From positions 1 to 64,000 of the forward strand of contig NZ_JAAGWK010000022.1 of the NCBI RefSeq assembly GCF_010685995.1: a stretch of DNA of 64,000 nucleotides, in the 5' to 3' direction. A program made the translations under genes and the position numbers. Numbering within the stretch: the stretch's first letter is position 1; every line of letters starts with the position of its first letter. This document shows positions 53,673 to 62,114 of the stretch, one piece after another. Source of the DNA: Goekera deserti (lineage in GTDB: Bacteria > Actinomycetota > Actinomycetes > Mycobacteriales > Geodermatophilaceae). The notes under the pieces were generated by a model. That model was not told where the DNA came from. It saw only the letters and a program-made list of their open reading frames with translations, and did no database searches.

Positions 53673-54341
53673 AGTGGACGGCGTGAGGTGCCGTGGCCCG
53701 TGTCGCGTCCTCGGACGCAGTGGGGCCGCCCGTCCGGGCGGTGACCACCACTGTCCGCCGGTCGGCGCCCGAACTCAACCCTGATCCCGCCCGTTCATCC
53801 TCGTCCGGCCGTAGCCCAGCGCGGTGCCACCGGCGTCCGGGACGTGGTCCAGCCGGGCGGCCGCATCGGCAGGACCTCCCGGGTGAGCTCGCGCAGCACG
53901 GGGTCGGACAATGGAGGGCCTGCCGCCGCGGTACGTCGGCCGCAGCCCGGCGTGCGCGCCGGCCGGCACGTCACCCACCTGCACCGTCGTGGTCACGACC
54001 ACCGGCCACGTGCGATCGGCGTGCGACGGACCCGGCTGAGGAACGCGGCCAGCGAGGAGGAGCCCATGGACACCCTGATCGGACGGGACACCGGCGCATG
54101 ACCCGCGTCACATGGTGGGTAGGTCGGCGGGGGGCGCCGACCGGCGCCCATGGGGGAGCGGACATGGCGACGTCCTCGACAGAGATCGGTCCACCGTCGA
54201 CACGTCCGCCGGTCGTCGACACCACCGAGCCCGGCCGACCGGCCGCGCTCCCGGGCGCCTCCCTCACCCGCAGTGGGTGACGCATCCGGCCGTTTCCGCC
54301 GAACGGTCAAGAAGCTCGGCACGGGCGTCGATCCCTCCTCG
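53673..54341. other. Intergenic region before the GGDEF-EAL gene
   Basis: About 670 bases without a secure gene. There is a short minus-strand frame at 53911-53795 (DPVLRELTREVLPMRPPGW). On the plus strand an 11-codon mini-ORF at 54066-54101 has a strong GAGGAGGAG site; a second frame, 54164-54280, also has a Shine-Dalgarno. These could be leader peptides or decayed small genes. The GGDEF start itself is uncertain (GTG 54273 is an in-frame alternative to 54342). Confidence 0.35.
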
Positions 54342-56099
54342 GTGAGCCGACGACGAGCCCCCGACGTGGCGACGCCACGCGTGATGGCGCGCACGCTGAG
54401 CGTGTTCTTCCTCTTCGGTGGCGTCACCGGCTCGCTCGTGGCGCTGGGTGCCGGCTCGGCCGGGTACGGGCGCGAGGTCCTCGCGGGCCTCTCGCTGTGC
54501 GCGGTGCTCGCCGCCGCGGTCGCGCACCGCTGGGGGCTGCGCTGGCGTCGGAACGTCTTCCACCTGCCCCTGGCCGGCGGAGGCGGACTCATCCTCGCCG
54601 CTGTCTCGGTGAGCCCCGACCCGGCCAGCGCGGTCGTCTGCGCGGCGATCATGTCCTTCGTCATCATCGACGTGTACTTCTTCTTCAGCTTCCTCGTCGC
54701 CTCCACGCACCTCGCCGTCTGGCTGCCTGCGGTGACCGCGGCGCTGCTCGCCCACGGCACGGTGTCCTGGGGTACCACCTTGGCCCTCGACGTGATCATG
54801 ATCGCGCTGGGTGTTGTCACCCGTGAGCTGGTCGTCCGCGCCTCCGGCGCCAGCCGGGACCCGCTCACCGACCTGCGCAACCGCCGCGGCCTGGACGACG
54901 CCCTGCGCGAGCTGATGGTCACCGTGCCGCGCACCGGTGAGCGGCTGTCCGCAGCCCTGCTCGACCTGGACAACTTCAAGACCATCAACGACACGCAGGG
55001 CCACGACGCCGGGGACGCGGTGCTGCGCGAGGTCGCCGACGTCTGGCGCCGCGCACTGCCGCCCTCGGCCGTGCTCGCCCGGCACGGCGGCGACGAGTTC
55101 GCCCTGCTGCTGCCCGGCGTCCCCGGGCCCGCCGCCCTGGAGCTGGTGCGCCGGCTGTGCGCGCTGCACCCCGACATCCGGCTGTCCTGCGGGGTGGCCG
55201 AGTACGTGGTCGGCGACAGCGCCGCGCAGCTGATGCGCCGCGCCGACCAGGCGCTGTACGCCGCCAAGGCCGCCGGTCGCGGCCGCTGCGAACTGGACGG
55301 CGGCGAGGTGTCCGACCTGGCCCGCGACCTGGCCGTCGCGCTGACCCACGGCGACGTCGCCGTGCACTTCCAGCCGATCCTTCAGGTGGCCACCGACGAC
55401 GTCGTCGGCGTGGAGGCCCTCGCCCGCTGGACCCACCCGGAGCGCGGGCCGGTGTCACCGTCGGAGTTCGTCGCCGTCGCCGAGCAGCACGGCCTGATCA
55501 CCGCCCTCGGCGAGCACGTGCTTCGCCAGACCTGCACCCAGCTGGCCGCGCTGCACGCCGCCACCGGACGCCGGCTGCGCGTCGGGGTCAACGTGTCCGG
55601 CATCGAGTTGTCCGACCCCACCTACCCCGACCGGGTGCGCGCCGTCTTCGCCGACACCGGCTGGCCCGCCGAGGAGGTGGTGCTCGAGGTGACCGAGAGC
55701 CTGCTCGACGCCGAGTCCGCGACCTCCGTGGCCACCCTGCACGCGCTGCGCGACCTGGGCCTGAAGGTGGCCATCGACGACTTCGGCACCGGCTACTCCT
55801 CGCTGAGCCGGCTGGACACCCTCCCGATCGACGTGCTCAAGGTCGACCACTCGTTCATCGCCGCCATCACCACCTCCCCGCGCCGGACCCAGATGCTCCG
55901 CAGCATCGTGGCCCTCGCCGGGGCGCTCGGCATGGACGTCGTCGCCGAGGGCGTGGAGACGCCGGAGCAGGACCTGCTGCTGCGCAGCGTGGGCTGCACC
56001 TTCGAGCAGGGCTGGCTGCACGGGCGCCCCATGCCGGTGGCCGAGCTGCAGGCCACCCTGGAGCGCCGGGACGGCGAGCTGACCCGGGCCACCGGCTGA
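54342..56099 (+). CDS. GGDEF-EAL cyclic-di-GMP protein with N-terminal membrane domain
   Basis: A 585-residue protein that makes and/or breaks cyclic di-GMP. N-terminally, five to six transmembrane helices (LSVFFLFGGVTGSLVALGAG; AAIMSFVIIDVYFFFSFLVA). The GGDEF domain has an intact core ARHGGDEFALLLPG and DLDNFKTINDTQGHDAGD, but no RxxD inhibitory site just before it. The EAL domain has VEALARWTHPERGPV, VNVSGIELSD, VTESLLDAESATS and KVAIDDFGTGYSSL, so both activities look possible. The sensory input is unknown. The start is uncertain. Confidence 0.9.
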   Translation: MSRRRAPDVATPRVMARTLSVFFLFGGVTGSLVALGAGSAGYGREVLAGLSLCAVLAAAVAHRWGLRWRRNVFHLPLAGGGGLILAAVSVSPDPASAVVCAAIMSFVIIDVYFFFSFLVASTHLAVWLPAVTAALLAHGTVSWGTTLALDVIMIALGVVTRELVVRASGASRDPLTDLRNRRGLDDALRELMVTVPRTGERLSAALLDLDNFKTINDTQGHDAGDAVLREVADVWRRALPPSAVLARHGGDEFALLLPGVPGPAALELVRRLCALHPDIRLSCGVAEYVVGDSAAQLMRRADQALYAAKAAGRGRCELDGGEVSDLARDLAVALTHGDVAVHFQPILQVATDDVVGVEALARWTHPERGPVSPSEFVAVAEQHGLITALGEHVLRQTCTQLAALHAATGRRLRVGVNVSGIELSDPTYPDRVRAVFADTGWPAEEVVLEVTESLLDAESATSVATLHALRDLGLKVAIDDFGTGYSSLSRLDTLPIDVLKVDHSFIAAITTSPRRTQMLRSIVALAGALGMDVVAEGVETPEQDLLLRSVGCTFEQGWLHGRPMPVAELQATLERRDGELTRATG

Positions 56100-56200
56100 C
56101 CCGTCGTCCGCAGATCCGCGAGCCGGCTCCACCGAACGGATGCGTCCACTCCTCCTACCGGGTGGAGACGCCGCCTGCACACAGGCGCTTCACTGGTCCG

Positions 56201-56866
56201 GTGATCGAGAACGGCCCGAGCGCCGCGACCCCCGCCGCCTCCCTGCACCGCGTCTCCGAGCAGCGCAGGCGGGCCCGCGAGGAGCGGGCGCAGCGCCGGC
56301 GCGCCCGCCGCGGCGACCTGCTGCTGGTGCCCGAGGCCGAGCCCGCGACGACGGCGGTCTTCCGTCCCGGCGCCGACACCGAGCGGGCCGCCGCGGAGAC
56401 CCTGACCCGCCGGTGCGGCCCCGACGTCCGGCTGATGTTCCGGCGCAGCCTGGGCGCCGGGCGGGAGGGCGTCGTCGACGTCCTCGCGGTCACGCCGAGC
56501 GGGGTGCACGTCGTCGACGTGCGGCAGTACACCGGCTCGCCCGTGCGGGTGCGGCGCTCCACCGGGCTGGGCGAGCACCTGGTGGTCGGCGGCCGCGACC
56601 GCTCCGCGCTGCTCACCGCGCTGCAGCGGCAGGCCGAGGCGCTGCGGCTGGTGGCGGCCGAAGTGCCCACCGAGACCGACGTGCCGGTGTACCCGGCGTT
56701 CTGTTTCGACGTGGCCGACCTGCCGTGGGCGACCCAGTGGATCGCCGGCGTCCCGGTGCTGGGGCCGCGCGGCGTGGCCCGCCGGCTGAACGTGGGCGGC
56801 CCGCTGACGCCGGAGGCCGTGGCCCTGCTCGCCGCCCACCTCGCCGACCGGCTGCCGCCGGCCTGA
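56201..56866 (+). CDS. NERD domain protein (second copy)
   Basis: A 221-residue paralogue of the 45-kb NERD gene. The two align over their length: SLHRVSEQRRRAREE / FRPGADTERAAAETLTRRCG / LMFRRSLGAGREGVVDVLA / VTPSGVHVVDVRQYTGSPVR. Here the catalytic positions differ: D-I-D is V-V-D and D-V-K-K is D-V-R-Q, so the nuclease centre may be weakened. GTG 56201 has no clear ribosome site. It is followed by a strong terminator. Confidence 0.8.
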   Translation: MIENGPSAATPAASLHRVSEQRRRAREERAQRRRARRGDLLLVPEAEPATTAVFRPGADTERAAAETLTRRCGPDVRLMFRRSLGAGREGVVDVLAVTPSGVHVVDVRQYTGSPVRVRRSTGLGEHLVVGGRDRSALLTALQRQAEALRLVAAEVPTETDVPVYPAFCFDVADLPWATQWIAGVPVLGPRGVARRLNVGGPLTPEAVALLAAHLADRLPPA

Positions 56867-56901
56867 CCCCGCGGGGCCGCCGCACGGCGCCCCGGACGGC
56901 A

Positions 56902-56935
56902 GCGGGGCCGGACACCCGTCGGTGTCCGGCCCCGC
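56902..56935. terminator. Bidirectional Rho-independent-type hairpin
   Basis: A perfect 14-bp stem gcggggccggacac / gtgtccggccccgc with a 6-base loop (ccgtcg) lies between the convergent NERD and M28 genes. There is no U-tract, as is common in high-GC actinobacteria. Confidence 0.85.
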
Positions 56936-56954
56936 CGTCAGCTCGCCCCGACCG

Positions 56955-58451
56955 TCACTCGACGGCGAGGTGGCCCTGGTACCGGCCGGCGGAGTTCCCG
57001 TGGCCGGCGGCGTGGCTCGTGCCCTTGACCTCGTCGCCGACTACCAGCGGGGTCGGGTCGTCGGCCAGGGTCAGCGTGGCGAAGGCGATCGCCTTGCTGT
57101 TGATCCCCAGCGCCTCGGTGCTCACGTTGGCGATCGTGTCACCGGGGGAGTGGTAGTTCGGGTCGTAGGCGACCCCCGCCGTCCCACCGAACAGGGCGGC
57201 CTCCTCCGGCGTCTTCAGCTGCTCGGCGCCGGTGAACAGCCCGGTCGCCGGGATGCCGGCCTCGATGAAGCCCTGGTAGTCCGAGCGGCCGGAGAACTCC
57301 GTGTCCACCCACGGCTGGCCCTTGCGGTCGAAGTAGTCGGTGAACACCTGCTCCAGCGACTCCGAGCCCGCCGGCACGGCGACCGGCGCCGGGTACGTCG
57401 ACTGGTTCGAGTCGTACACGCCGATCACGTAGTTCGGCGAGCCCACCATGTCGAAGTTCAGGTACCCGGTGATCTGGGCGCGCTCGGCCTCGGTCAGCGA
57501 GTCCACGTAGGTGCTCGACCCGATCAGCCCGGACTCCTCCGCGCCCCACCACGCGAACCGGACGGCGTTCCGGGTCGGCGCCACCTGGGCGAGCTCCAGG
57601 GCGGTCTGCAGGATCGCCGCCGAGCCGGTGCCGTTGTCGTTGATCCCCGGGCCCTCGTCGACCGAGTCCAGGTGCGCGCCCATCATGATCACGTTGTCGG
57701 CGTCGCCGTACGGCGTCTGGGCCACGATGTTGAACGTCGAGGTGGTGGTCGTCCGGATGTCGATCGCCAGCGTCGTCGGCGCGCCGGCCTGCCCGAGCAG
57801 CGCCTGGCCGGCTGCCTGCGTGATGCCGCCGGCGGGCGCGCCGGTCGCCGGGGTCGCGCCGAGCGTGCCGTTCAGCGGCCCCTCGGTGTTGTTGTAGACC
57901 ACGACCCCGACGGCACCGGCCGCGCTGGCCAGCTGCTGCTTCACCGCGAACGCGCACCCGCCGCGGGACACCAGCACCACGGAGCCCGCGGTGCCGGTGC
58001 CGTAGTCGGTGGCCTCGCAGCCCGGGGTCGCGTCGCCGGCGGCGAGCACCGACAGCGGGCCCTGCACGGTGCCCGACGGCGAGGACGTCATCGCGATGAC
58101 GTCGACCGCCTGACCGCCGACGGTGAGGGTCTGGGTCAGCGTGCGGGAGGAGGTGAACTCGAAGGGCTGGCGCTCGACCTGGTAGCCGGCGTCCTCCAGC
58201 AGGCCCTGCACGTAGTCGCCGGACGCGTCGTAGCCGGGCGTGCCGCTGGCGCGGTTGCCACCGTTGGCGTCGGCGATGCCCTGCAGTGCGCGCAGGTGCC
58301 CGAGCACCTCCTCGGTGGAGACGCGGTTGGCGAACCCGTTCGGGTTCGGGTGGGGGGCGGCCACGGCGGGAGCCGCGACCAGCAGGGAGCTCGCCAGGGC
58401 GGCCGTCGCGGTGGCGAGGGTCAGCCCGGTACGGCGGGGACGGAGCGACAT
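56955..58451 (-). CDS. Secreted M28 family metallopeptidase with PA domain
   Basis: A 498-residue exported aminopeptidase of the Streptomyces/Y-type M28 group. A signal peptide (LATATAALASSLLVAAPAVA) precedes a PA insert (GTAGSVVLVSRGGCAFAVKQ) and the di-zinc catalytic domain with ligands in MMGAHLDSVDEGPGINDNGT (His, Asp), WWGAEESGLIGS (catalytic Glu and ligand), YLNFDMVGSPN (Asp) and DPNYHSPGD (His). ATG 58451 has GAGAGGA upstream. It releases amino acids from extracellular peptides. Confidence 0.93.
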   Translation of the reverse strand: MSLRPRRTGLTLATATAALASSLLVAAPAVAAPHPNPNGFANRVSTEEVLGHLRALQGIADANGGNRASGTPGYDASGDYVQGLLEDAGYQVERQPFEFTSSRTLTQTLTVGGQAVDVIAMTSSPSGTVQGPLSVLAAGDATPGCEATDYGTGTAGSVVLVSRGGCAFAVKQQLASAAGAVGVVVYNNTEGPLNGTLGATPATGAPAGGITQAAGQALLGQAGAPTTLAIDIRTTTTSTFNIVAQTPYGDADNVIMMGAHLDSVDEGPGINDNGTGSAAILQTALELAQVAPTRNAVRFAWWGAEESGLIGSSTYVDSLTEAERAQITGYLNFDMVGSPNYVIGVYDSNQSTYPAPVAVPAGSESLEQVFTDYFDRKGQPWVDTEFSGRSDYQGFIEAGIPATGLFTGAEQLKTPEEAALFGGTAGVAYDPNYHSPGDTIANVSTEALGINSKAIAFATLTLADDPTPLVVGDEVKGTSHAAGHGNSAGRYQGHLAVE

Positions 58452-58671
58452 CGGTGTCCTCTCGGTGCGGACCGCGGGGGACCACCCGCGGTCGGTGCCG
58501 AGGAACGCAGCCATGCTCATGAGTTGGCGTCAACACCTCACTGATCCGGCGTGGACTCCCGTCGTCCGACGGCGGGGGGTGAAGCCACTGGTCGCTGCCG
58601 ACGCACAGCTGTCGCACAGCTCGGACACGCCGACGGGCGACGCGCCGGAGCGCGTCCCGCGTGTCGACCGG

Positions 58672-59259
58672 TCAGCCGGCGGCGTGTCGCCGGGCGCCCC
58701 GGCCGGCCACGGACTCGTGCACGGCCTCGAGCCCGTCGATCAGCGCGTCCAGGGCGAAGGTGAAGCCGGACCGGTCGGGTGACTCCCCGTCCGGCCCGTC
58801 ACCCCCGGCGGTGGTGGCGGCGCCCAGCACCAGGAACCGGGCGGCCGCGGCGACCATGGTGGCGTGCCGGGCGGGCCAGCCGTAGCCGAGCAGCGCCTCG
58901 TGCACCTGGTCGGCCTTCACCAGGTGGTCGGTGCGCCCGGGGCTGCCGCCGGCCACCACCGGCGCCGCGTTCGGGTGCCAGTGCACCGCGGCGTGGAACG
59001 AGGTGGCCCAGGTGCGCAGCCCGGCCTGCCAGCTCGCGCCGAAGTCCGACGGGTCGATCCGCCTGGCCAGCCGGTCGGCGATCGCCTCGAGCACGGCGTC
59101 CTTGTTGGGGAAGTGGGTGTAGAGCGAGGCCGCCTGCACGCCCAGCCGGGTGGCCAGCCTGCGCATCGTGAGCGCGTCCAGCCCGTCCTCGTCGATGATC
59201 GCCAGCGCCTGGTCGCGGATCAGGCTCTGGCTGAGGATCGCCTCCTTGGGGCGTGCCAT
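58672..59259 (-). CDS. TetR family transcriptional regulator
   Basis: A 195-residue repressor of the classical TetR/TetR_C type: LIRDQALAIIDEDGLDALTM, RRLATRLGVQAASLYTHFPN, then ADRLARRIDPSDFG. It follows the NTF2-like gene by 28 bases on the same strand. Together they diverge from the hydrolase/oxidoreductase operon at 60117. A doubled AACGCTGTT site in the shared control region is the likely operator. Confidence 0.9.
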   Translation of the reverse strand: MARPKEAILSQSLIRDQALAIIDEDGLDALTMRRLATRLGVQAASLYTHFPNKDAVLEAIADRLARRIDPSDFGASWQAGLRTWATSFHAAVHWHPNAAPVVAGGSPGRTDHLVKADQVHEALLGYGWPARHATMVAAAARFLVLGAATTAGGDGPDGESPDRSGFTFALDALIDGLEAVHESVAGRGARRHAAG

Positions 59260-59287
59260 CGTGGTCCTCTCGTCGGTGTCCGGCCGC

Positions 59288-59872
59288 TCAGCCGGTGGTG
59301 ACCGGGCTCCGGTCGGCCCGCAGCCGGGTGACCCGGCTGGCGCCGCCGCCCAGATCGTCCCGGATGCCGCGCACCGGCGTGCCGGCGGCCGCCGGGTGTG
59401 CCCGGCGGTGCGCGATCTGGTCGAAACGCCGCGGCACCTCGCACGCGGTGGTGTGGTTGATCCCGGCCACGCGCAGGTGCCGGTGCCGGAACAGCCAGCG
59501 GCGGCCGTCCTTGACCAGCTGGTCCTCGAAGGTGCCCCAGATGTGCAGCACCCGGTCGACGTCGGCGGCCTCGTGGAAGCCGATCAGGTGCGTTGTCGTC
59601 GAGGCCGTCCGGCCGTCGTAGCGCACCAGCCGCACGTCGGAGCAGTGGAAGCTGATCGCCGAGTACAGCGTGAACCTGTCCTCGAACAGGTCCCGCAGCT
59701 CCAGCTGCCCGCGGTGCACCGCGCCGCCACCGAGGTCGACGGCGCCGTCGTCGGTGAACAGTGCCAGCGCGGCCTCGACGTCGGCACTGTCGCAGTGATC
59801 GCAGTAGGCCTGCACGGCGTCGGAGATGCGGGCGCGGTCGATGAGCTCCTGGACGTCGTCGTCTCGGGACAT
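59288..59872 (-). CDS. NTF2-like (SnoaL-type) protein
   Basis: A 194-residue nuclear-transport-factor-2 fold protein: ISDAVQAYCDHCDSADVEAA, LALFTDDGAVDLGGGAVHRG and a cone-shaped sheet (HLIGFHEAADVDRVLHIWGT). This fold is used by small isomerases, dehydratases and dioxygenase small subunits; conserved His/Asp residues are present but do not fix a reaction. Its position beside a degradative operon suggests an auxiliary catabolic enzyme. ATG 59872 has AGGAGCC upstream. Confidence 0.8.
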   Translation of the reverse strand: MSRDDDVQELIDRARISDAVQAYCDHCDSADVEAALALFTDDGAVDLGGGAVHRGQLELRDLFEDRFTLYSAISFHCSDVRLVRYDGRTASTTTHLIGFHEAADVDRVLHIWGTFEDQLVKDGRRWLFRHRHLRVAGINHTTACEVPRRFDQIAHRRAHPAAAGTPVRGIRDDLGGGASRVTRLRADRSPVTTG

Positions 59873-59959
59873 GGCTCCTCGTGGGGTGCAGCTGCCGGAG
59901 CGGTCGGCATGGTGGTCGGGATCACATCGAGGGCAGACTAGCGGTCGGCGCAGCGTCTT

Positions 59960-60008
59960 CCTAACGCTGTTCGTCCGATCGAGGGGACTAGCTGAACCTA
60001 ACGCTGTT
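59960..60008. promoter_or_regulatory. Direct-repeat operator candidate in the divergent promoter
   Basis: cctaacgctgtt occurs twice on the same strand, at 59960-59971 and 59997-60008 (37 bp, about 3.5 helical turns apart). Each contains AAC-GCT-GTT, a short inverted repeat. The pair lies midway between the NTF2/TetR genes and the hydrolase operon, as expected for the TetR at 58672. Confidence 0.6.
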
Positions 60009-60116
60009 TGGTAACTTCTCGATCAGGCGAGCCGGTCACCCGAGCGCGCGCACCGCCGACGACGAGGACGGCGGACGACGGGCGTCACGGCGCCCCGACC
60101 GGCGAGAGGAGGAGCG

Positions 60117-60965
60117 ATGAGCGTCGTCGACCTGGGGGAGGTGCAGCTGTTCGTCACCGACACCGGACCGCTGTCCGGTGTGGGCGCCCCGCCGGTGCTG
60201 CTGGTGCACGGCTGGACCTGCGACTCCCACGACTGGTCCGACCAGCTGGACTCGCTGGCCACCCGGCACCGGGTGATCGCCCCGGACCTGCGCGGTCACG
60301 GCCGGTCCTCGACCCCCGCCGCGGGCTACACCGCCCAGCACCACGCCGCCGACCTCGTGGCCCTGCTCGACCGGCTCGACGTCGGCCCGGTCGTCGTCAT
60401 CGGCCACTCGCTGGGCGCCGTGGTGGCCGCGGCACTGGCCGTCGAGCACCCGGAGCGGGTGCTGGCCACTGTCGTCGTCGAGCCGGCCTACGGCCAGCCC
60501 CCGCCCGCGCTGGAGTGGCTGGTGGGCGTGGCCGACCAGTTCGGCACCCAGGACGGCAACGCGCTGGCCGCCGACCTGCAGGCCGCCACCGAGCCGACCG
60601 CGCCGGCCCGGCAGCGCGCCTGGCACCGCCGCCGCACGCTCGGCATGGCGCCGGCGCTGCTCGCCCGGACCTTCCGCGACATGTACGTCGTCCCGGAGCA
60701 GGTGTCCGGGCAGCCGGCCACCGACCGCTACCTGGCCGGGCGCCGCTGCCCGACCCTGGCCTTCCACCGGCTGCCGGACATGGCCGACTGGGAGCGCGGC
60801 GTGCTCACCCACCCGGCCAGCCGGGCGGTCAGCTGGGAGGGCTCCGGGCACTGGCTGCACCAGGAGCGCCCGGTGGAGTTCAACCGGCTGGTGCTCGACT
60901 GGCTCGCCGACCTGCCGGTAGCCGGGCACCCGGCAGACCGGCCCGCCCTGCAGGGCACCGCGTGA
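60117..60965 (+). CDS. Alpha/beta hydrolase
   Basis: A 282-residue serine hydrolase. The oxyanion/His-Gly motif VLLVHGWTCDSHDW, the nucleophile elbow VVIGHSLGAVVAAAL and the final His in WEGSGHWLHQERPVEF are present; the acidic residue is less certain. ATG 60117 has GAGGAGG. It is the first gene of a four-gene operon (hydrolase, Old Yellow Enzyme, acyl-CoA dehydrogenase, DUF3237) and probably cleaves an ester or lactone intermediate. Confidence 0.9.
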   Translation: MSVVDLGEVQLFVTDTGPLSGVGAPPVLLVHGWTCDSHDWSDQLDSLATRHRVIAPDLRGHGRSSTPAAGYTAQHHAADLVALLDRLDVGPVVVIGHSLGAVVAAALAVEHPERVLATVVVEPAYGQPPPALEWLVGVADQFGTQDGNALAADLQAATEPTAPARQRAWHRRRTLGMAPALLARTFRDMYVVPEQVSGQPATDRYLAGRRCPTLAFHRLPDMADWERGVLTHPASRAVSWEGSGHWLHQERPVEFNRLVLDWLADLPVAGHPADRPALQGTA

Positions 60966-62068
60966 GCGGCAGCCGCCTGTTCGACCCGGTGCAGCTCGGG
61001 CCGCTGCGGCTGCGCAACCGCGTGGTCATGGCCCCGATGACCCGGCAGTTCTCCCCGGGCGGGGTGCCCACCGCCGAGGTCGGCGACTACTACGTGCGGC
61101 GGGCCGAGGGCGGGGTCGGCCTGATCATCAGCGAGGGCCTGGAGATCGCCCACCCGGCCTCGGTGCACTCCGCCGCCATCCCCGACCTGCACAGCGAGGC
61201 CGCGCTGGCCGCCTGGGCCGGCATCGCCGCCCGCGTCCAGGCCGCCGGTGCGGCCTTCGTGCCGCAGCTGTGGCACGTCGGCGGCTACCGCGCGCTCGTC
61301 GCCGACCGGCCGCGGCCCGACGTCCCGGCGCTCTCGCCGTCGGGGCTGTACCGCCCGGGCGAGCGGATCGGCGCGCCGGCCGGGGACGGGGACATCGCCG
61401 CGGTCGTCGAGGCCTATGCCCGCGCCGCGGCCGCCGCCCAGGCGATCGGCTGCGACGGCGTAGAGCTGCACGGCGCGCACGGCTACCTCATCGACCAGTT
61501 CCTGTGGGCGGCCACCAACCGGCGCACCGACGGCTACAACGGCGACGTCGAGGCCCGGTCCCGCTTCGCCGCCGAGGTGGTCGCCGCCTGCCGCGCCGCG
61601 ACCAGCCCGGACTTCCCGCTGTTCCTGCGGTTCTCCCAGTGGAAGACCCAGGACTACGGCGCCCGGCTTTTCAGCACCCCGGACGAGCTCGGCCGGTTCC
61701 TCGCCGTCATGGCCGAGGCCGGCGTGGACGTCTTCGACTGCTCCACCCGCCGGTTCTGGACGCCGGAGTTCGACGGCTCGGACCGCACGCTGGCCGGCTG
61801 GACGCGCCGGCTGTCCGGCCGGCCCACCATGACCGTCGGCTCGGTGGGCCTGGACAGCGACGTCGTCGCCTCGCTGCACGGGCGGGAGCAGCACTCCGGC
61901 GTCGGCCGGCTCGACGAGCTGGACCGGATGCTGGCCCGCGGCGAGTTCGACCTGGTCGGCGTCGGCCGGGCGCTGCTGGCCGACCCGGCGTGGGTGCACA
62001 AGGTCCGGCGCGGCGCGCTGGAGGAGCTGATCGGCTTCGACCGCGCCCAGCTCGAGGTGCTCACCTGA
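60962..62068 (+). CDS. NADH:flavin oxidoreductase (Old Yellow Enzyme family)
   Basis: A 368-residue FMN ene-reductase. The start LFDPVQLGPLRLRNRVVMAP, the phosphate/nicotinamide regions GVELHGAHGYLIDQFLWAAT, NRRTDGYNGDVEARSRFAAE and FDLVGVGRALLADPAWVHKV are all typical. It reduces activated C=C bonds. GTG 60962 overlaps the hydrolase stop (GTGA). Confidence 0.92.
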   Translation: MSGSRLFDPVQLGPLRLRNRVVMAPMTRQFSPGGVPTAEVGDYYVRRAEGGVGLIISEGLEIAHPASVHSAAIPDLHSEAALAAWAGIAARVQAAGAAFVPQLWHVGGYRALVADRPRPDVPALSPSGLYRPGERIGAPAGDGDIAAVVEAYARAAAAAQAIGCDGVELHGAHGYLIDQFLWAATNRRTDGYNGDVEARSRFAAEVVAACRAATSPDFPLFLRFSQWKTQDYGARLFSTPDELGRFLAVMAEAGVDVFDCSTRRFWTPEFDGSDRTLAGWTRRLSGRPTMTVGSVGLDSDVVASLHGREQHSGVGRLDELDRMLARGEFDLVGVGRALLADPAWVHKVRRGALEELIGFDRAQLEVLT

Positions 62069-62114
62069 CCGCCCGCCGACAGTCACCCCGCCGTGCCGCC
62101 CCCGAGAGGAACCG

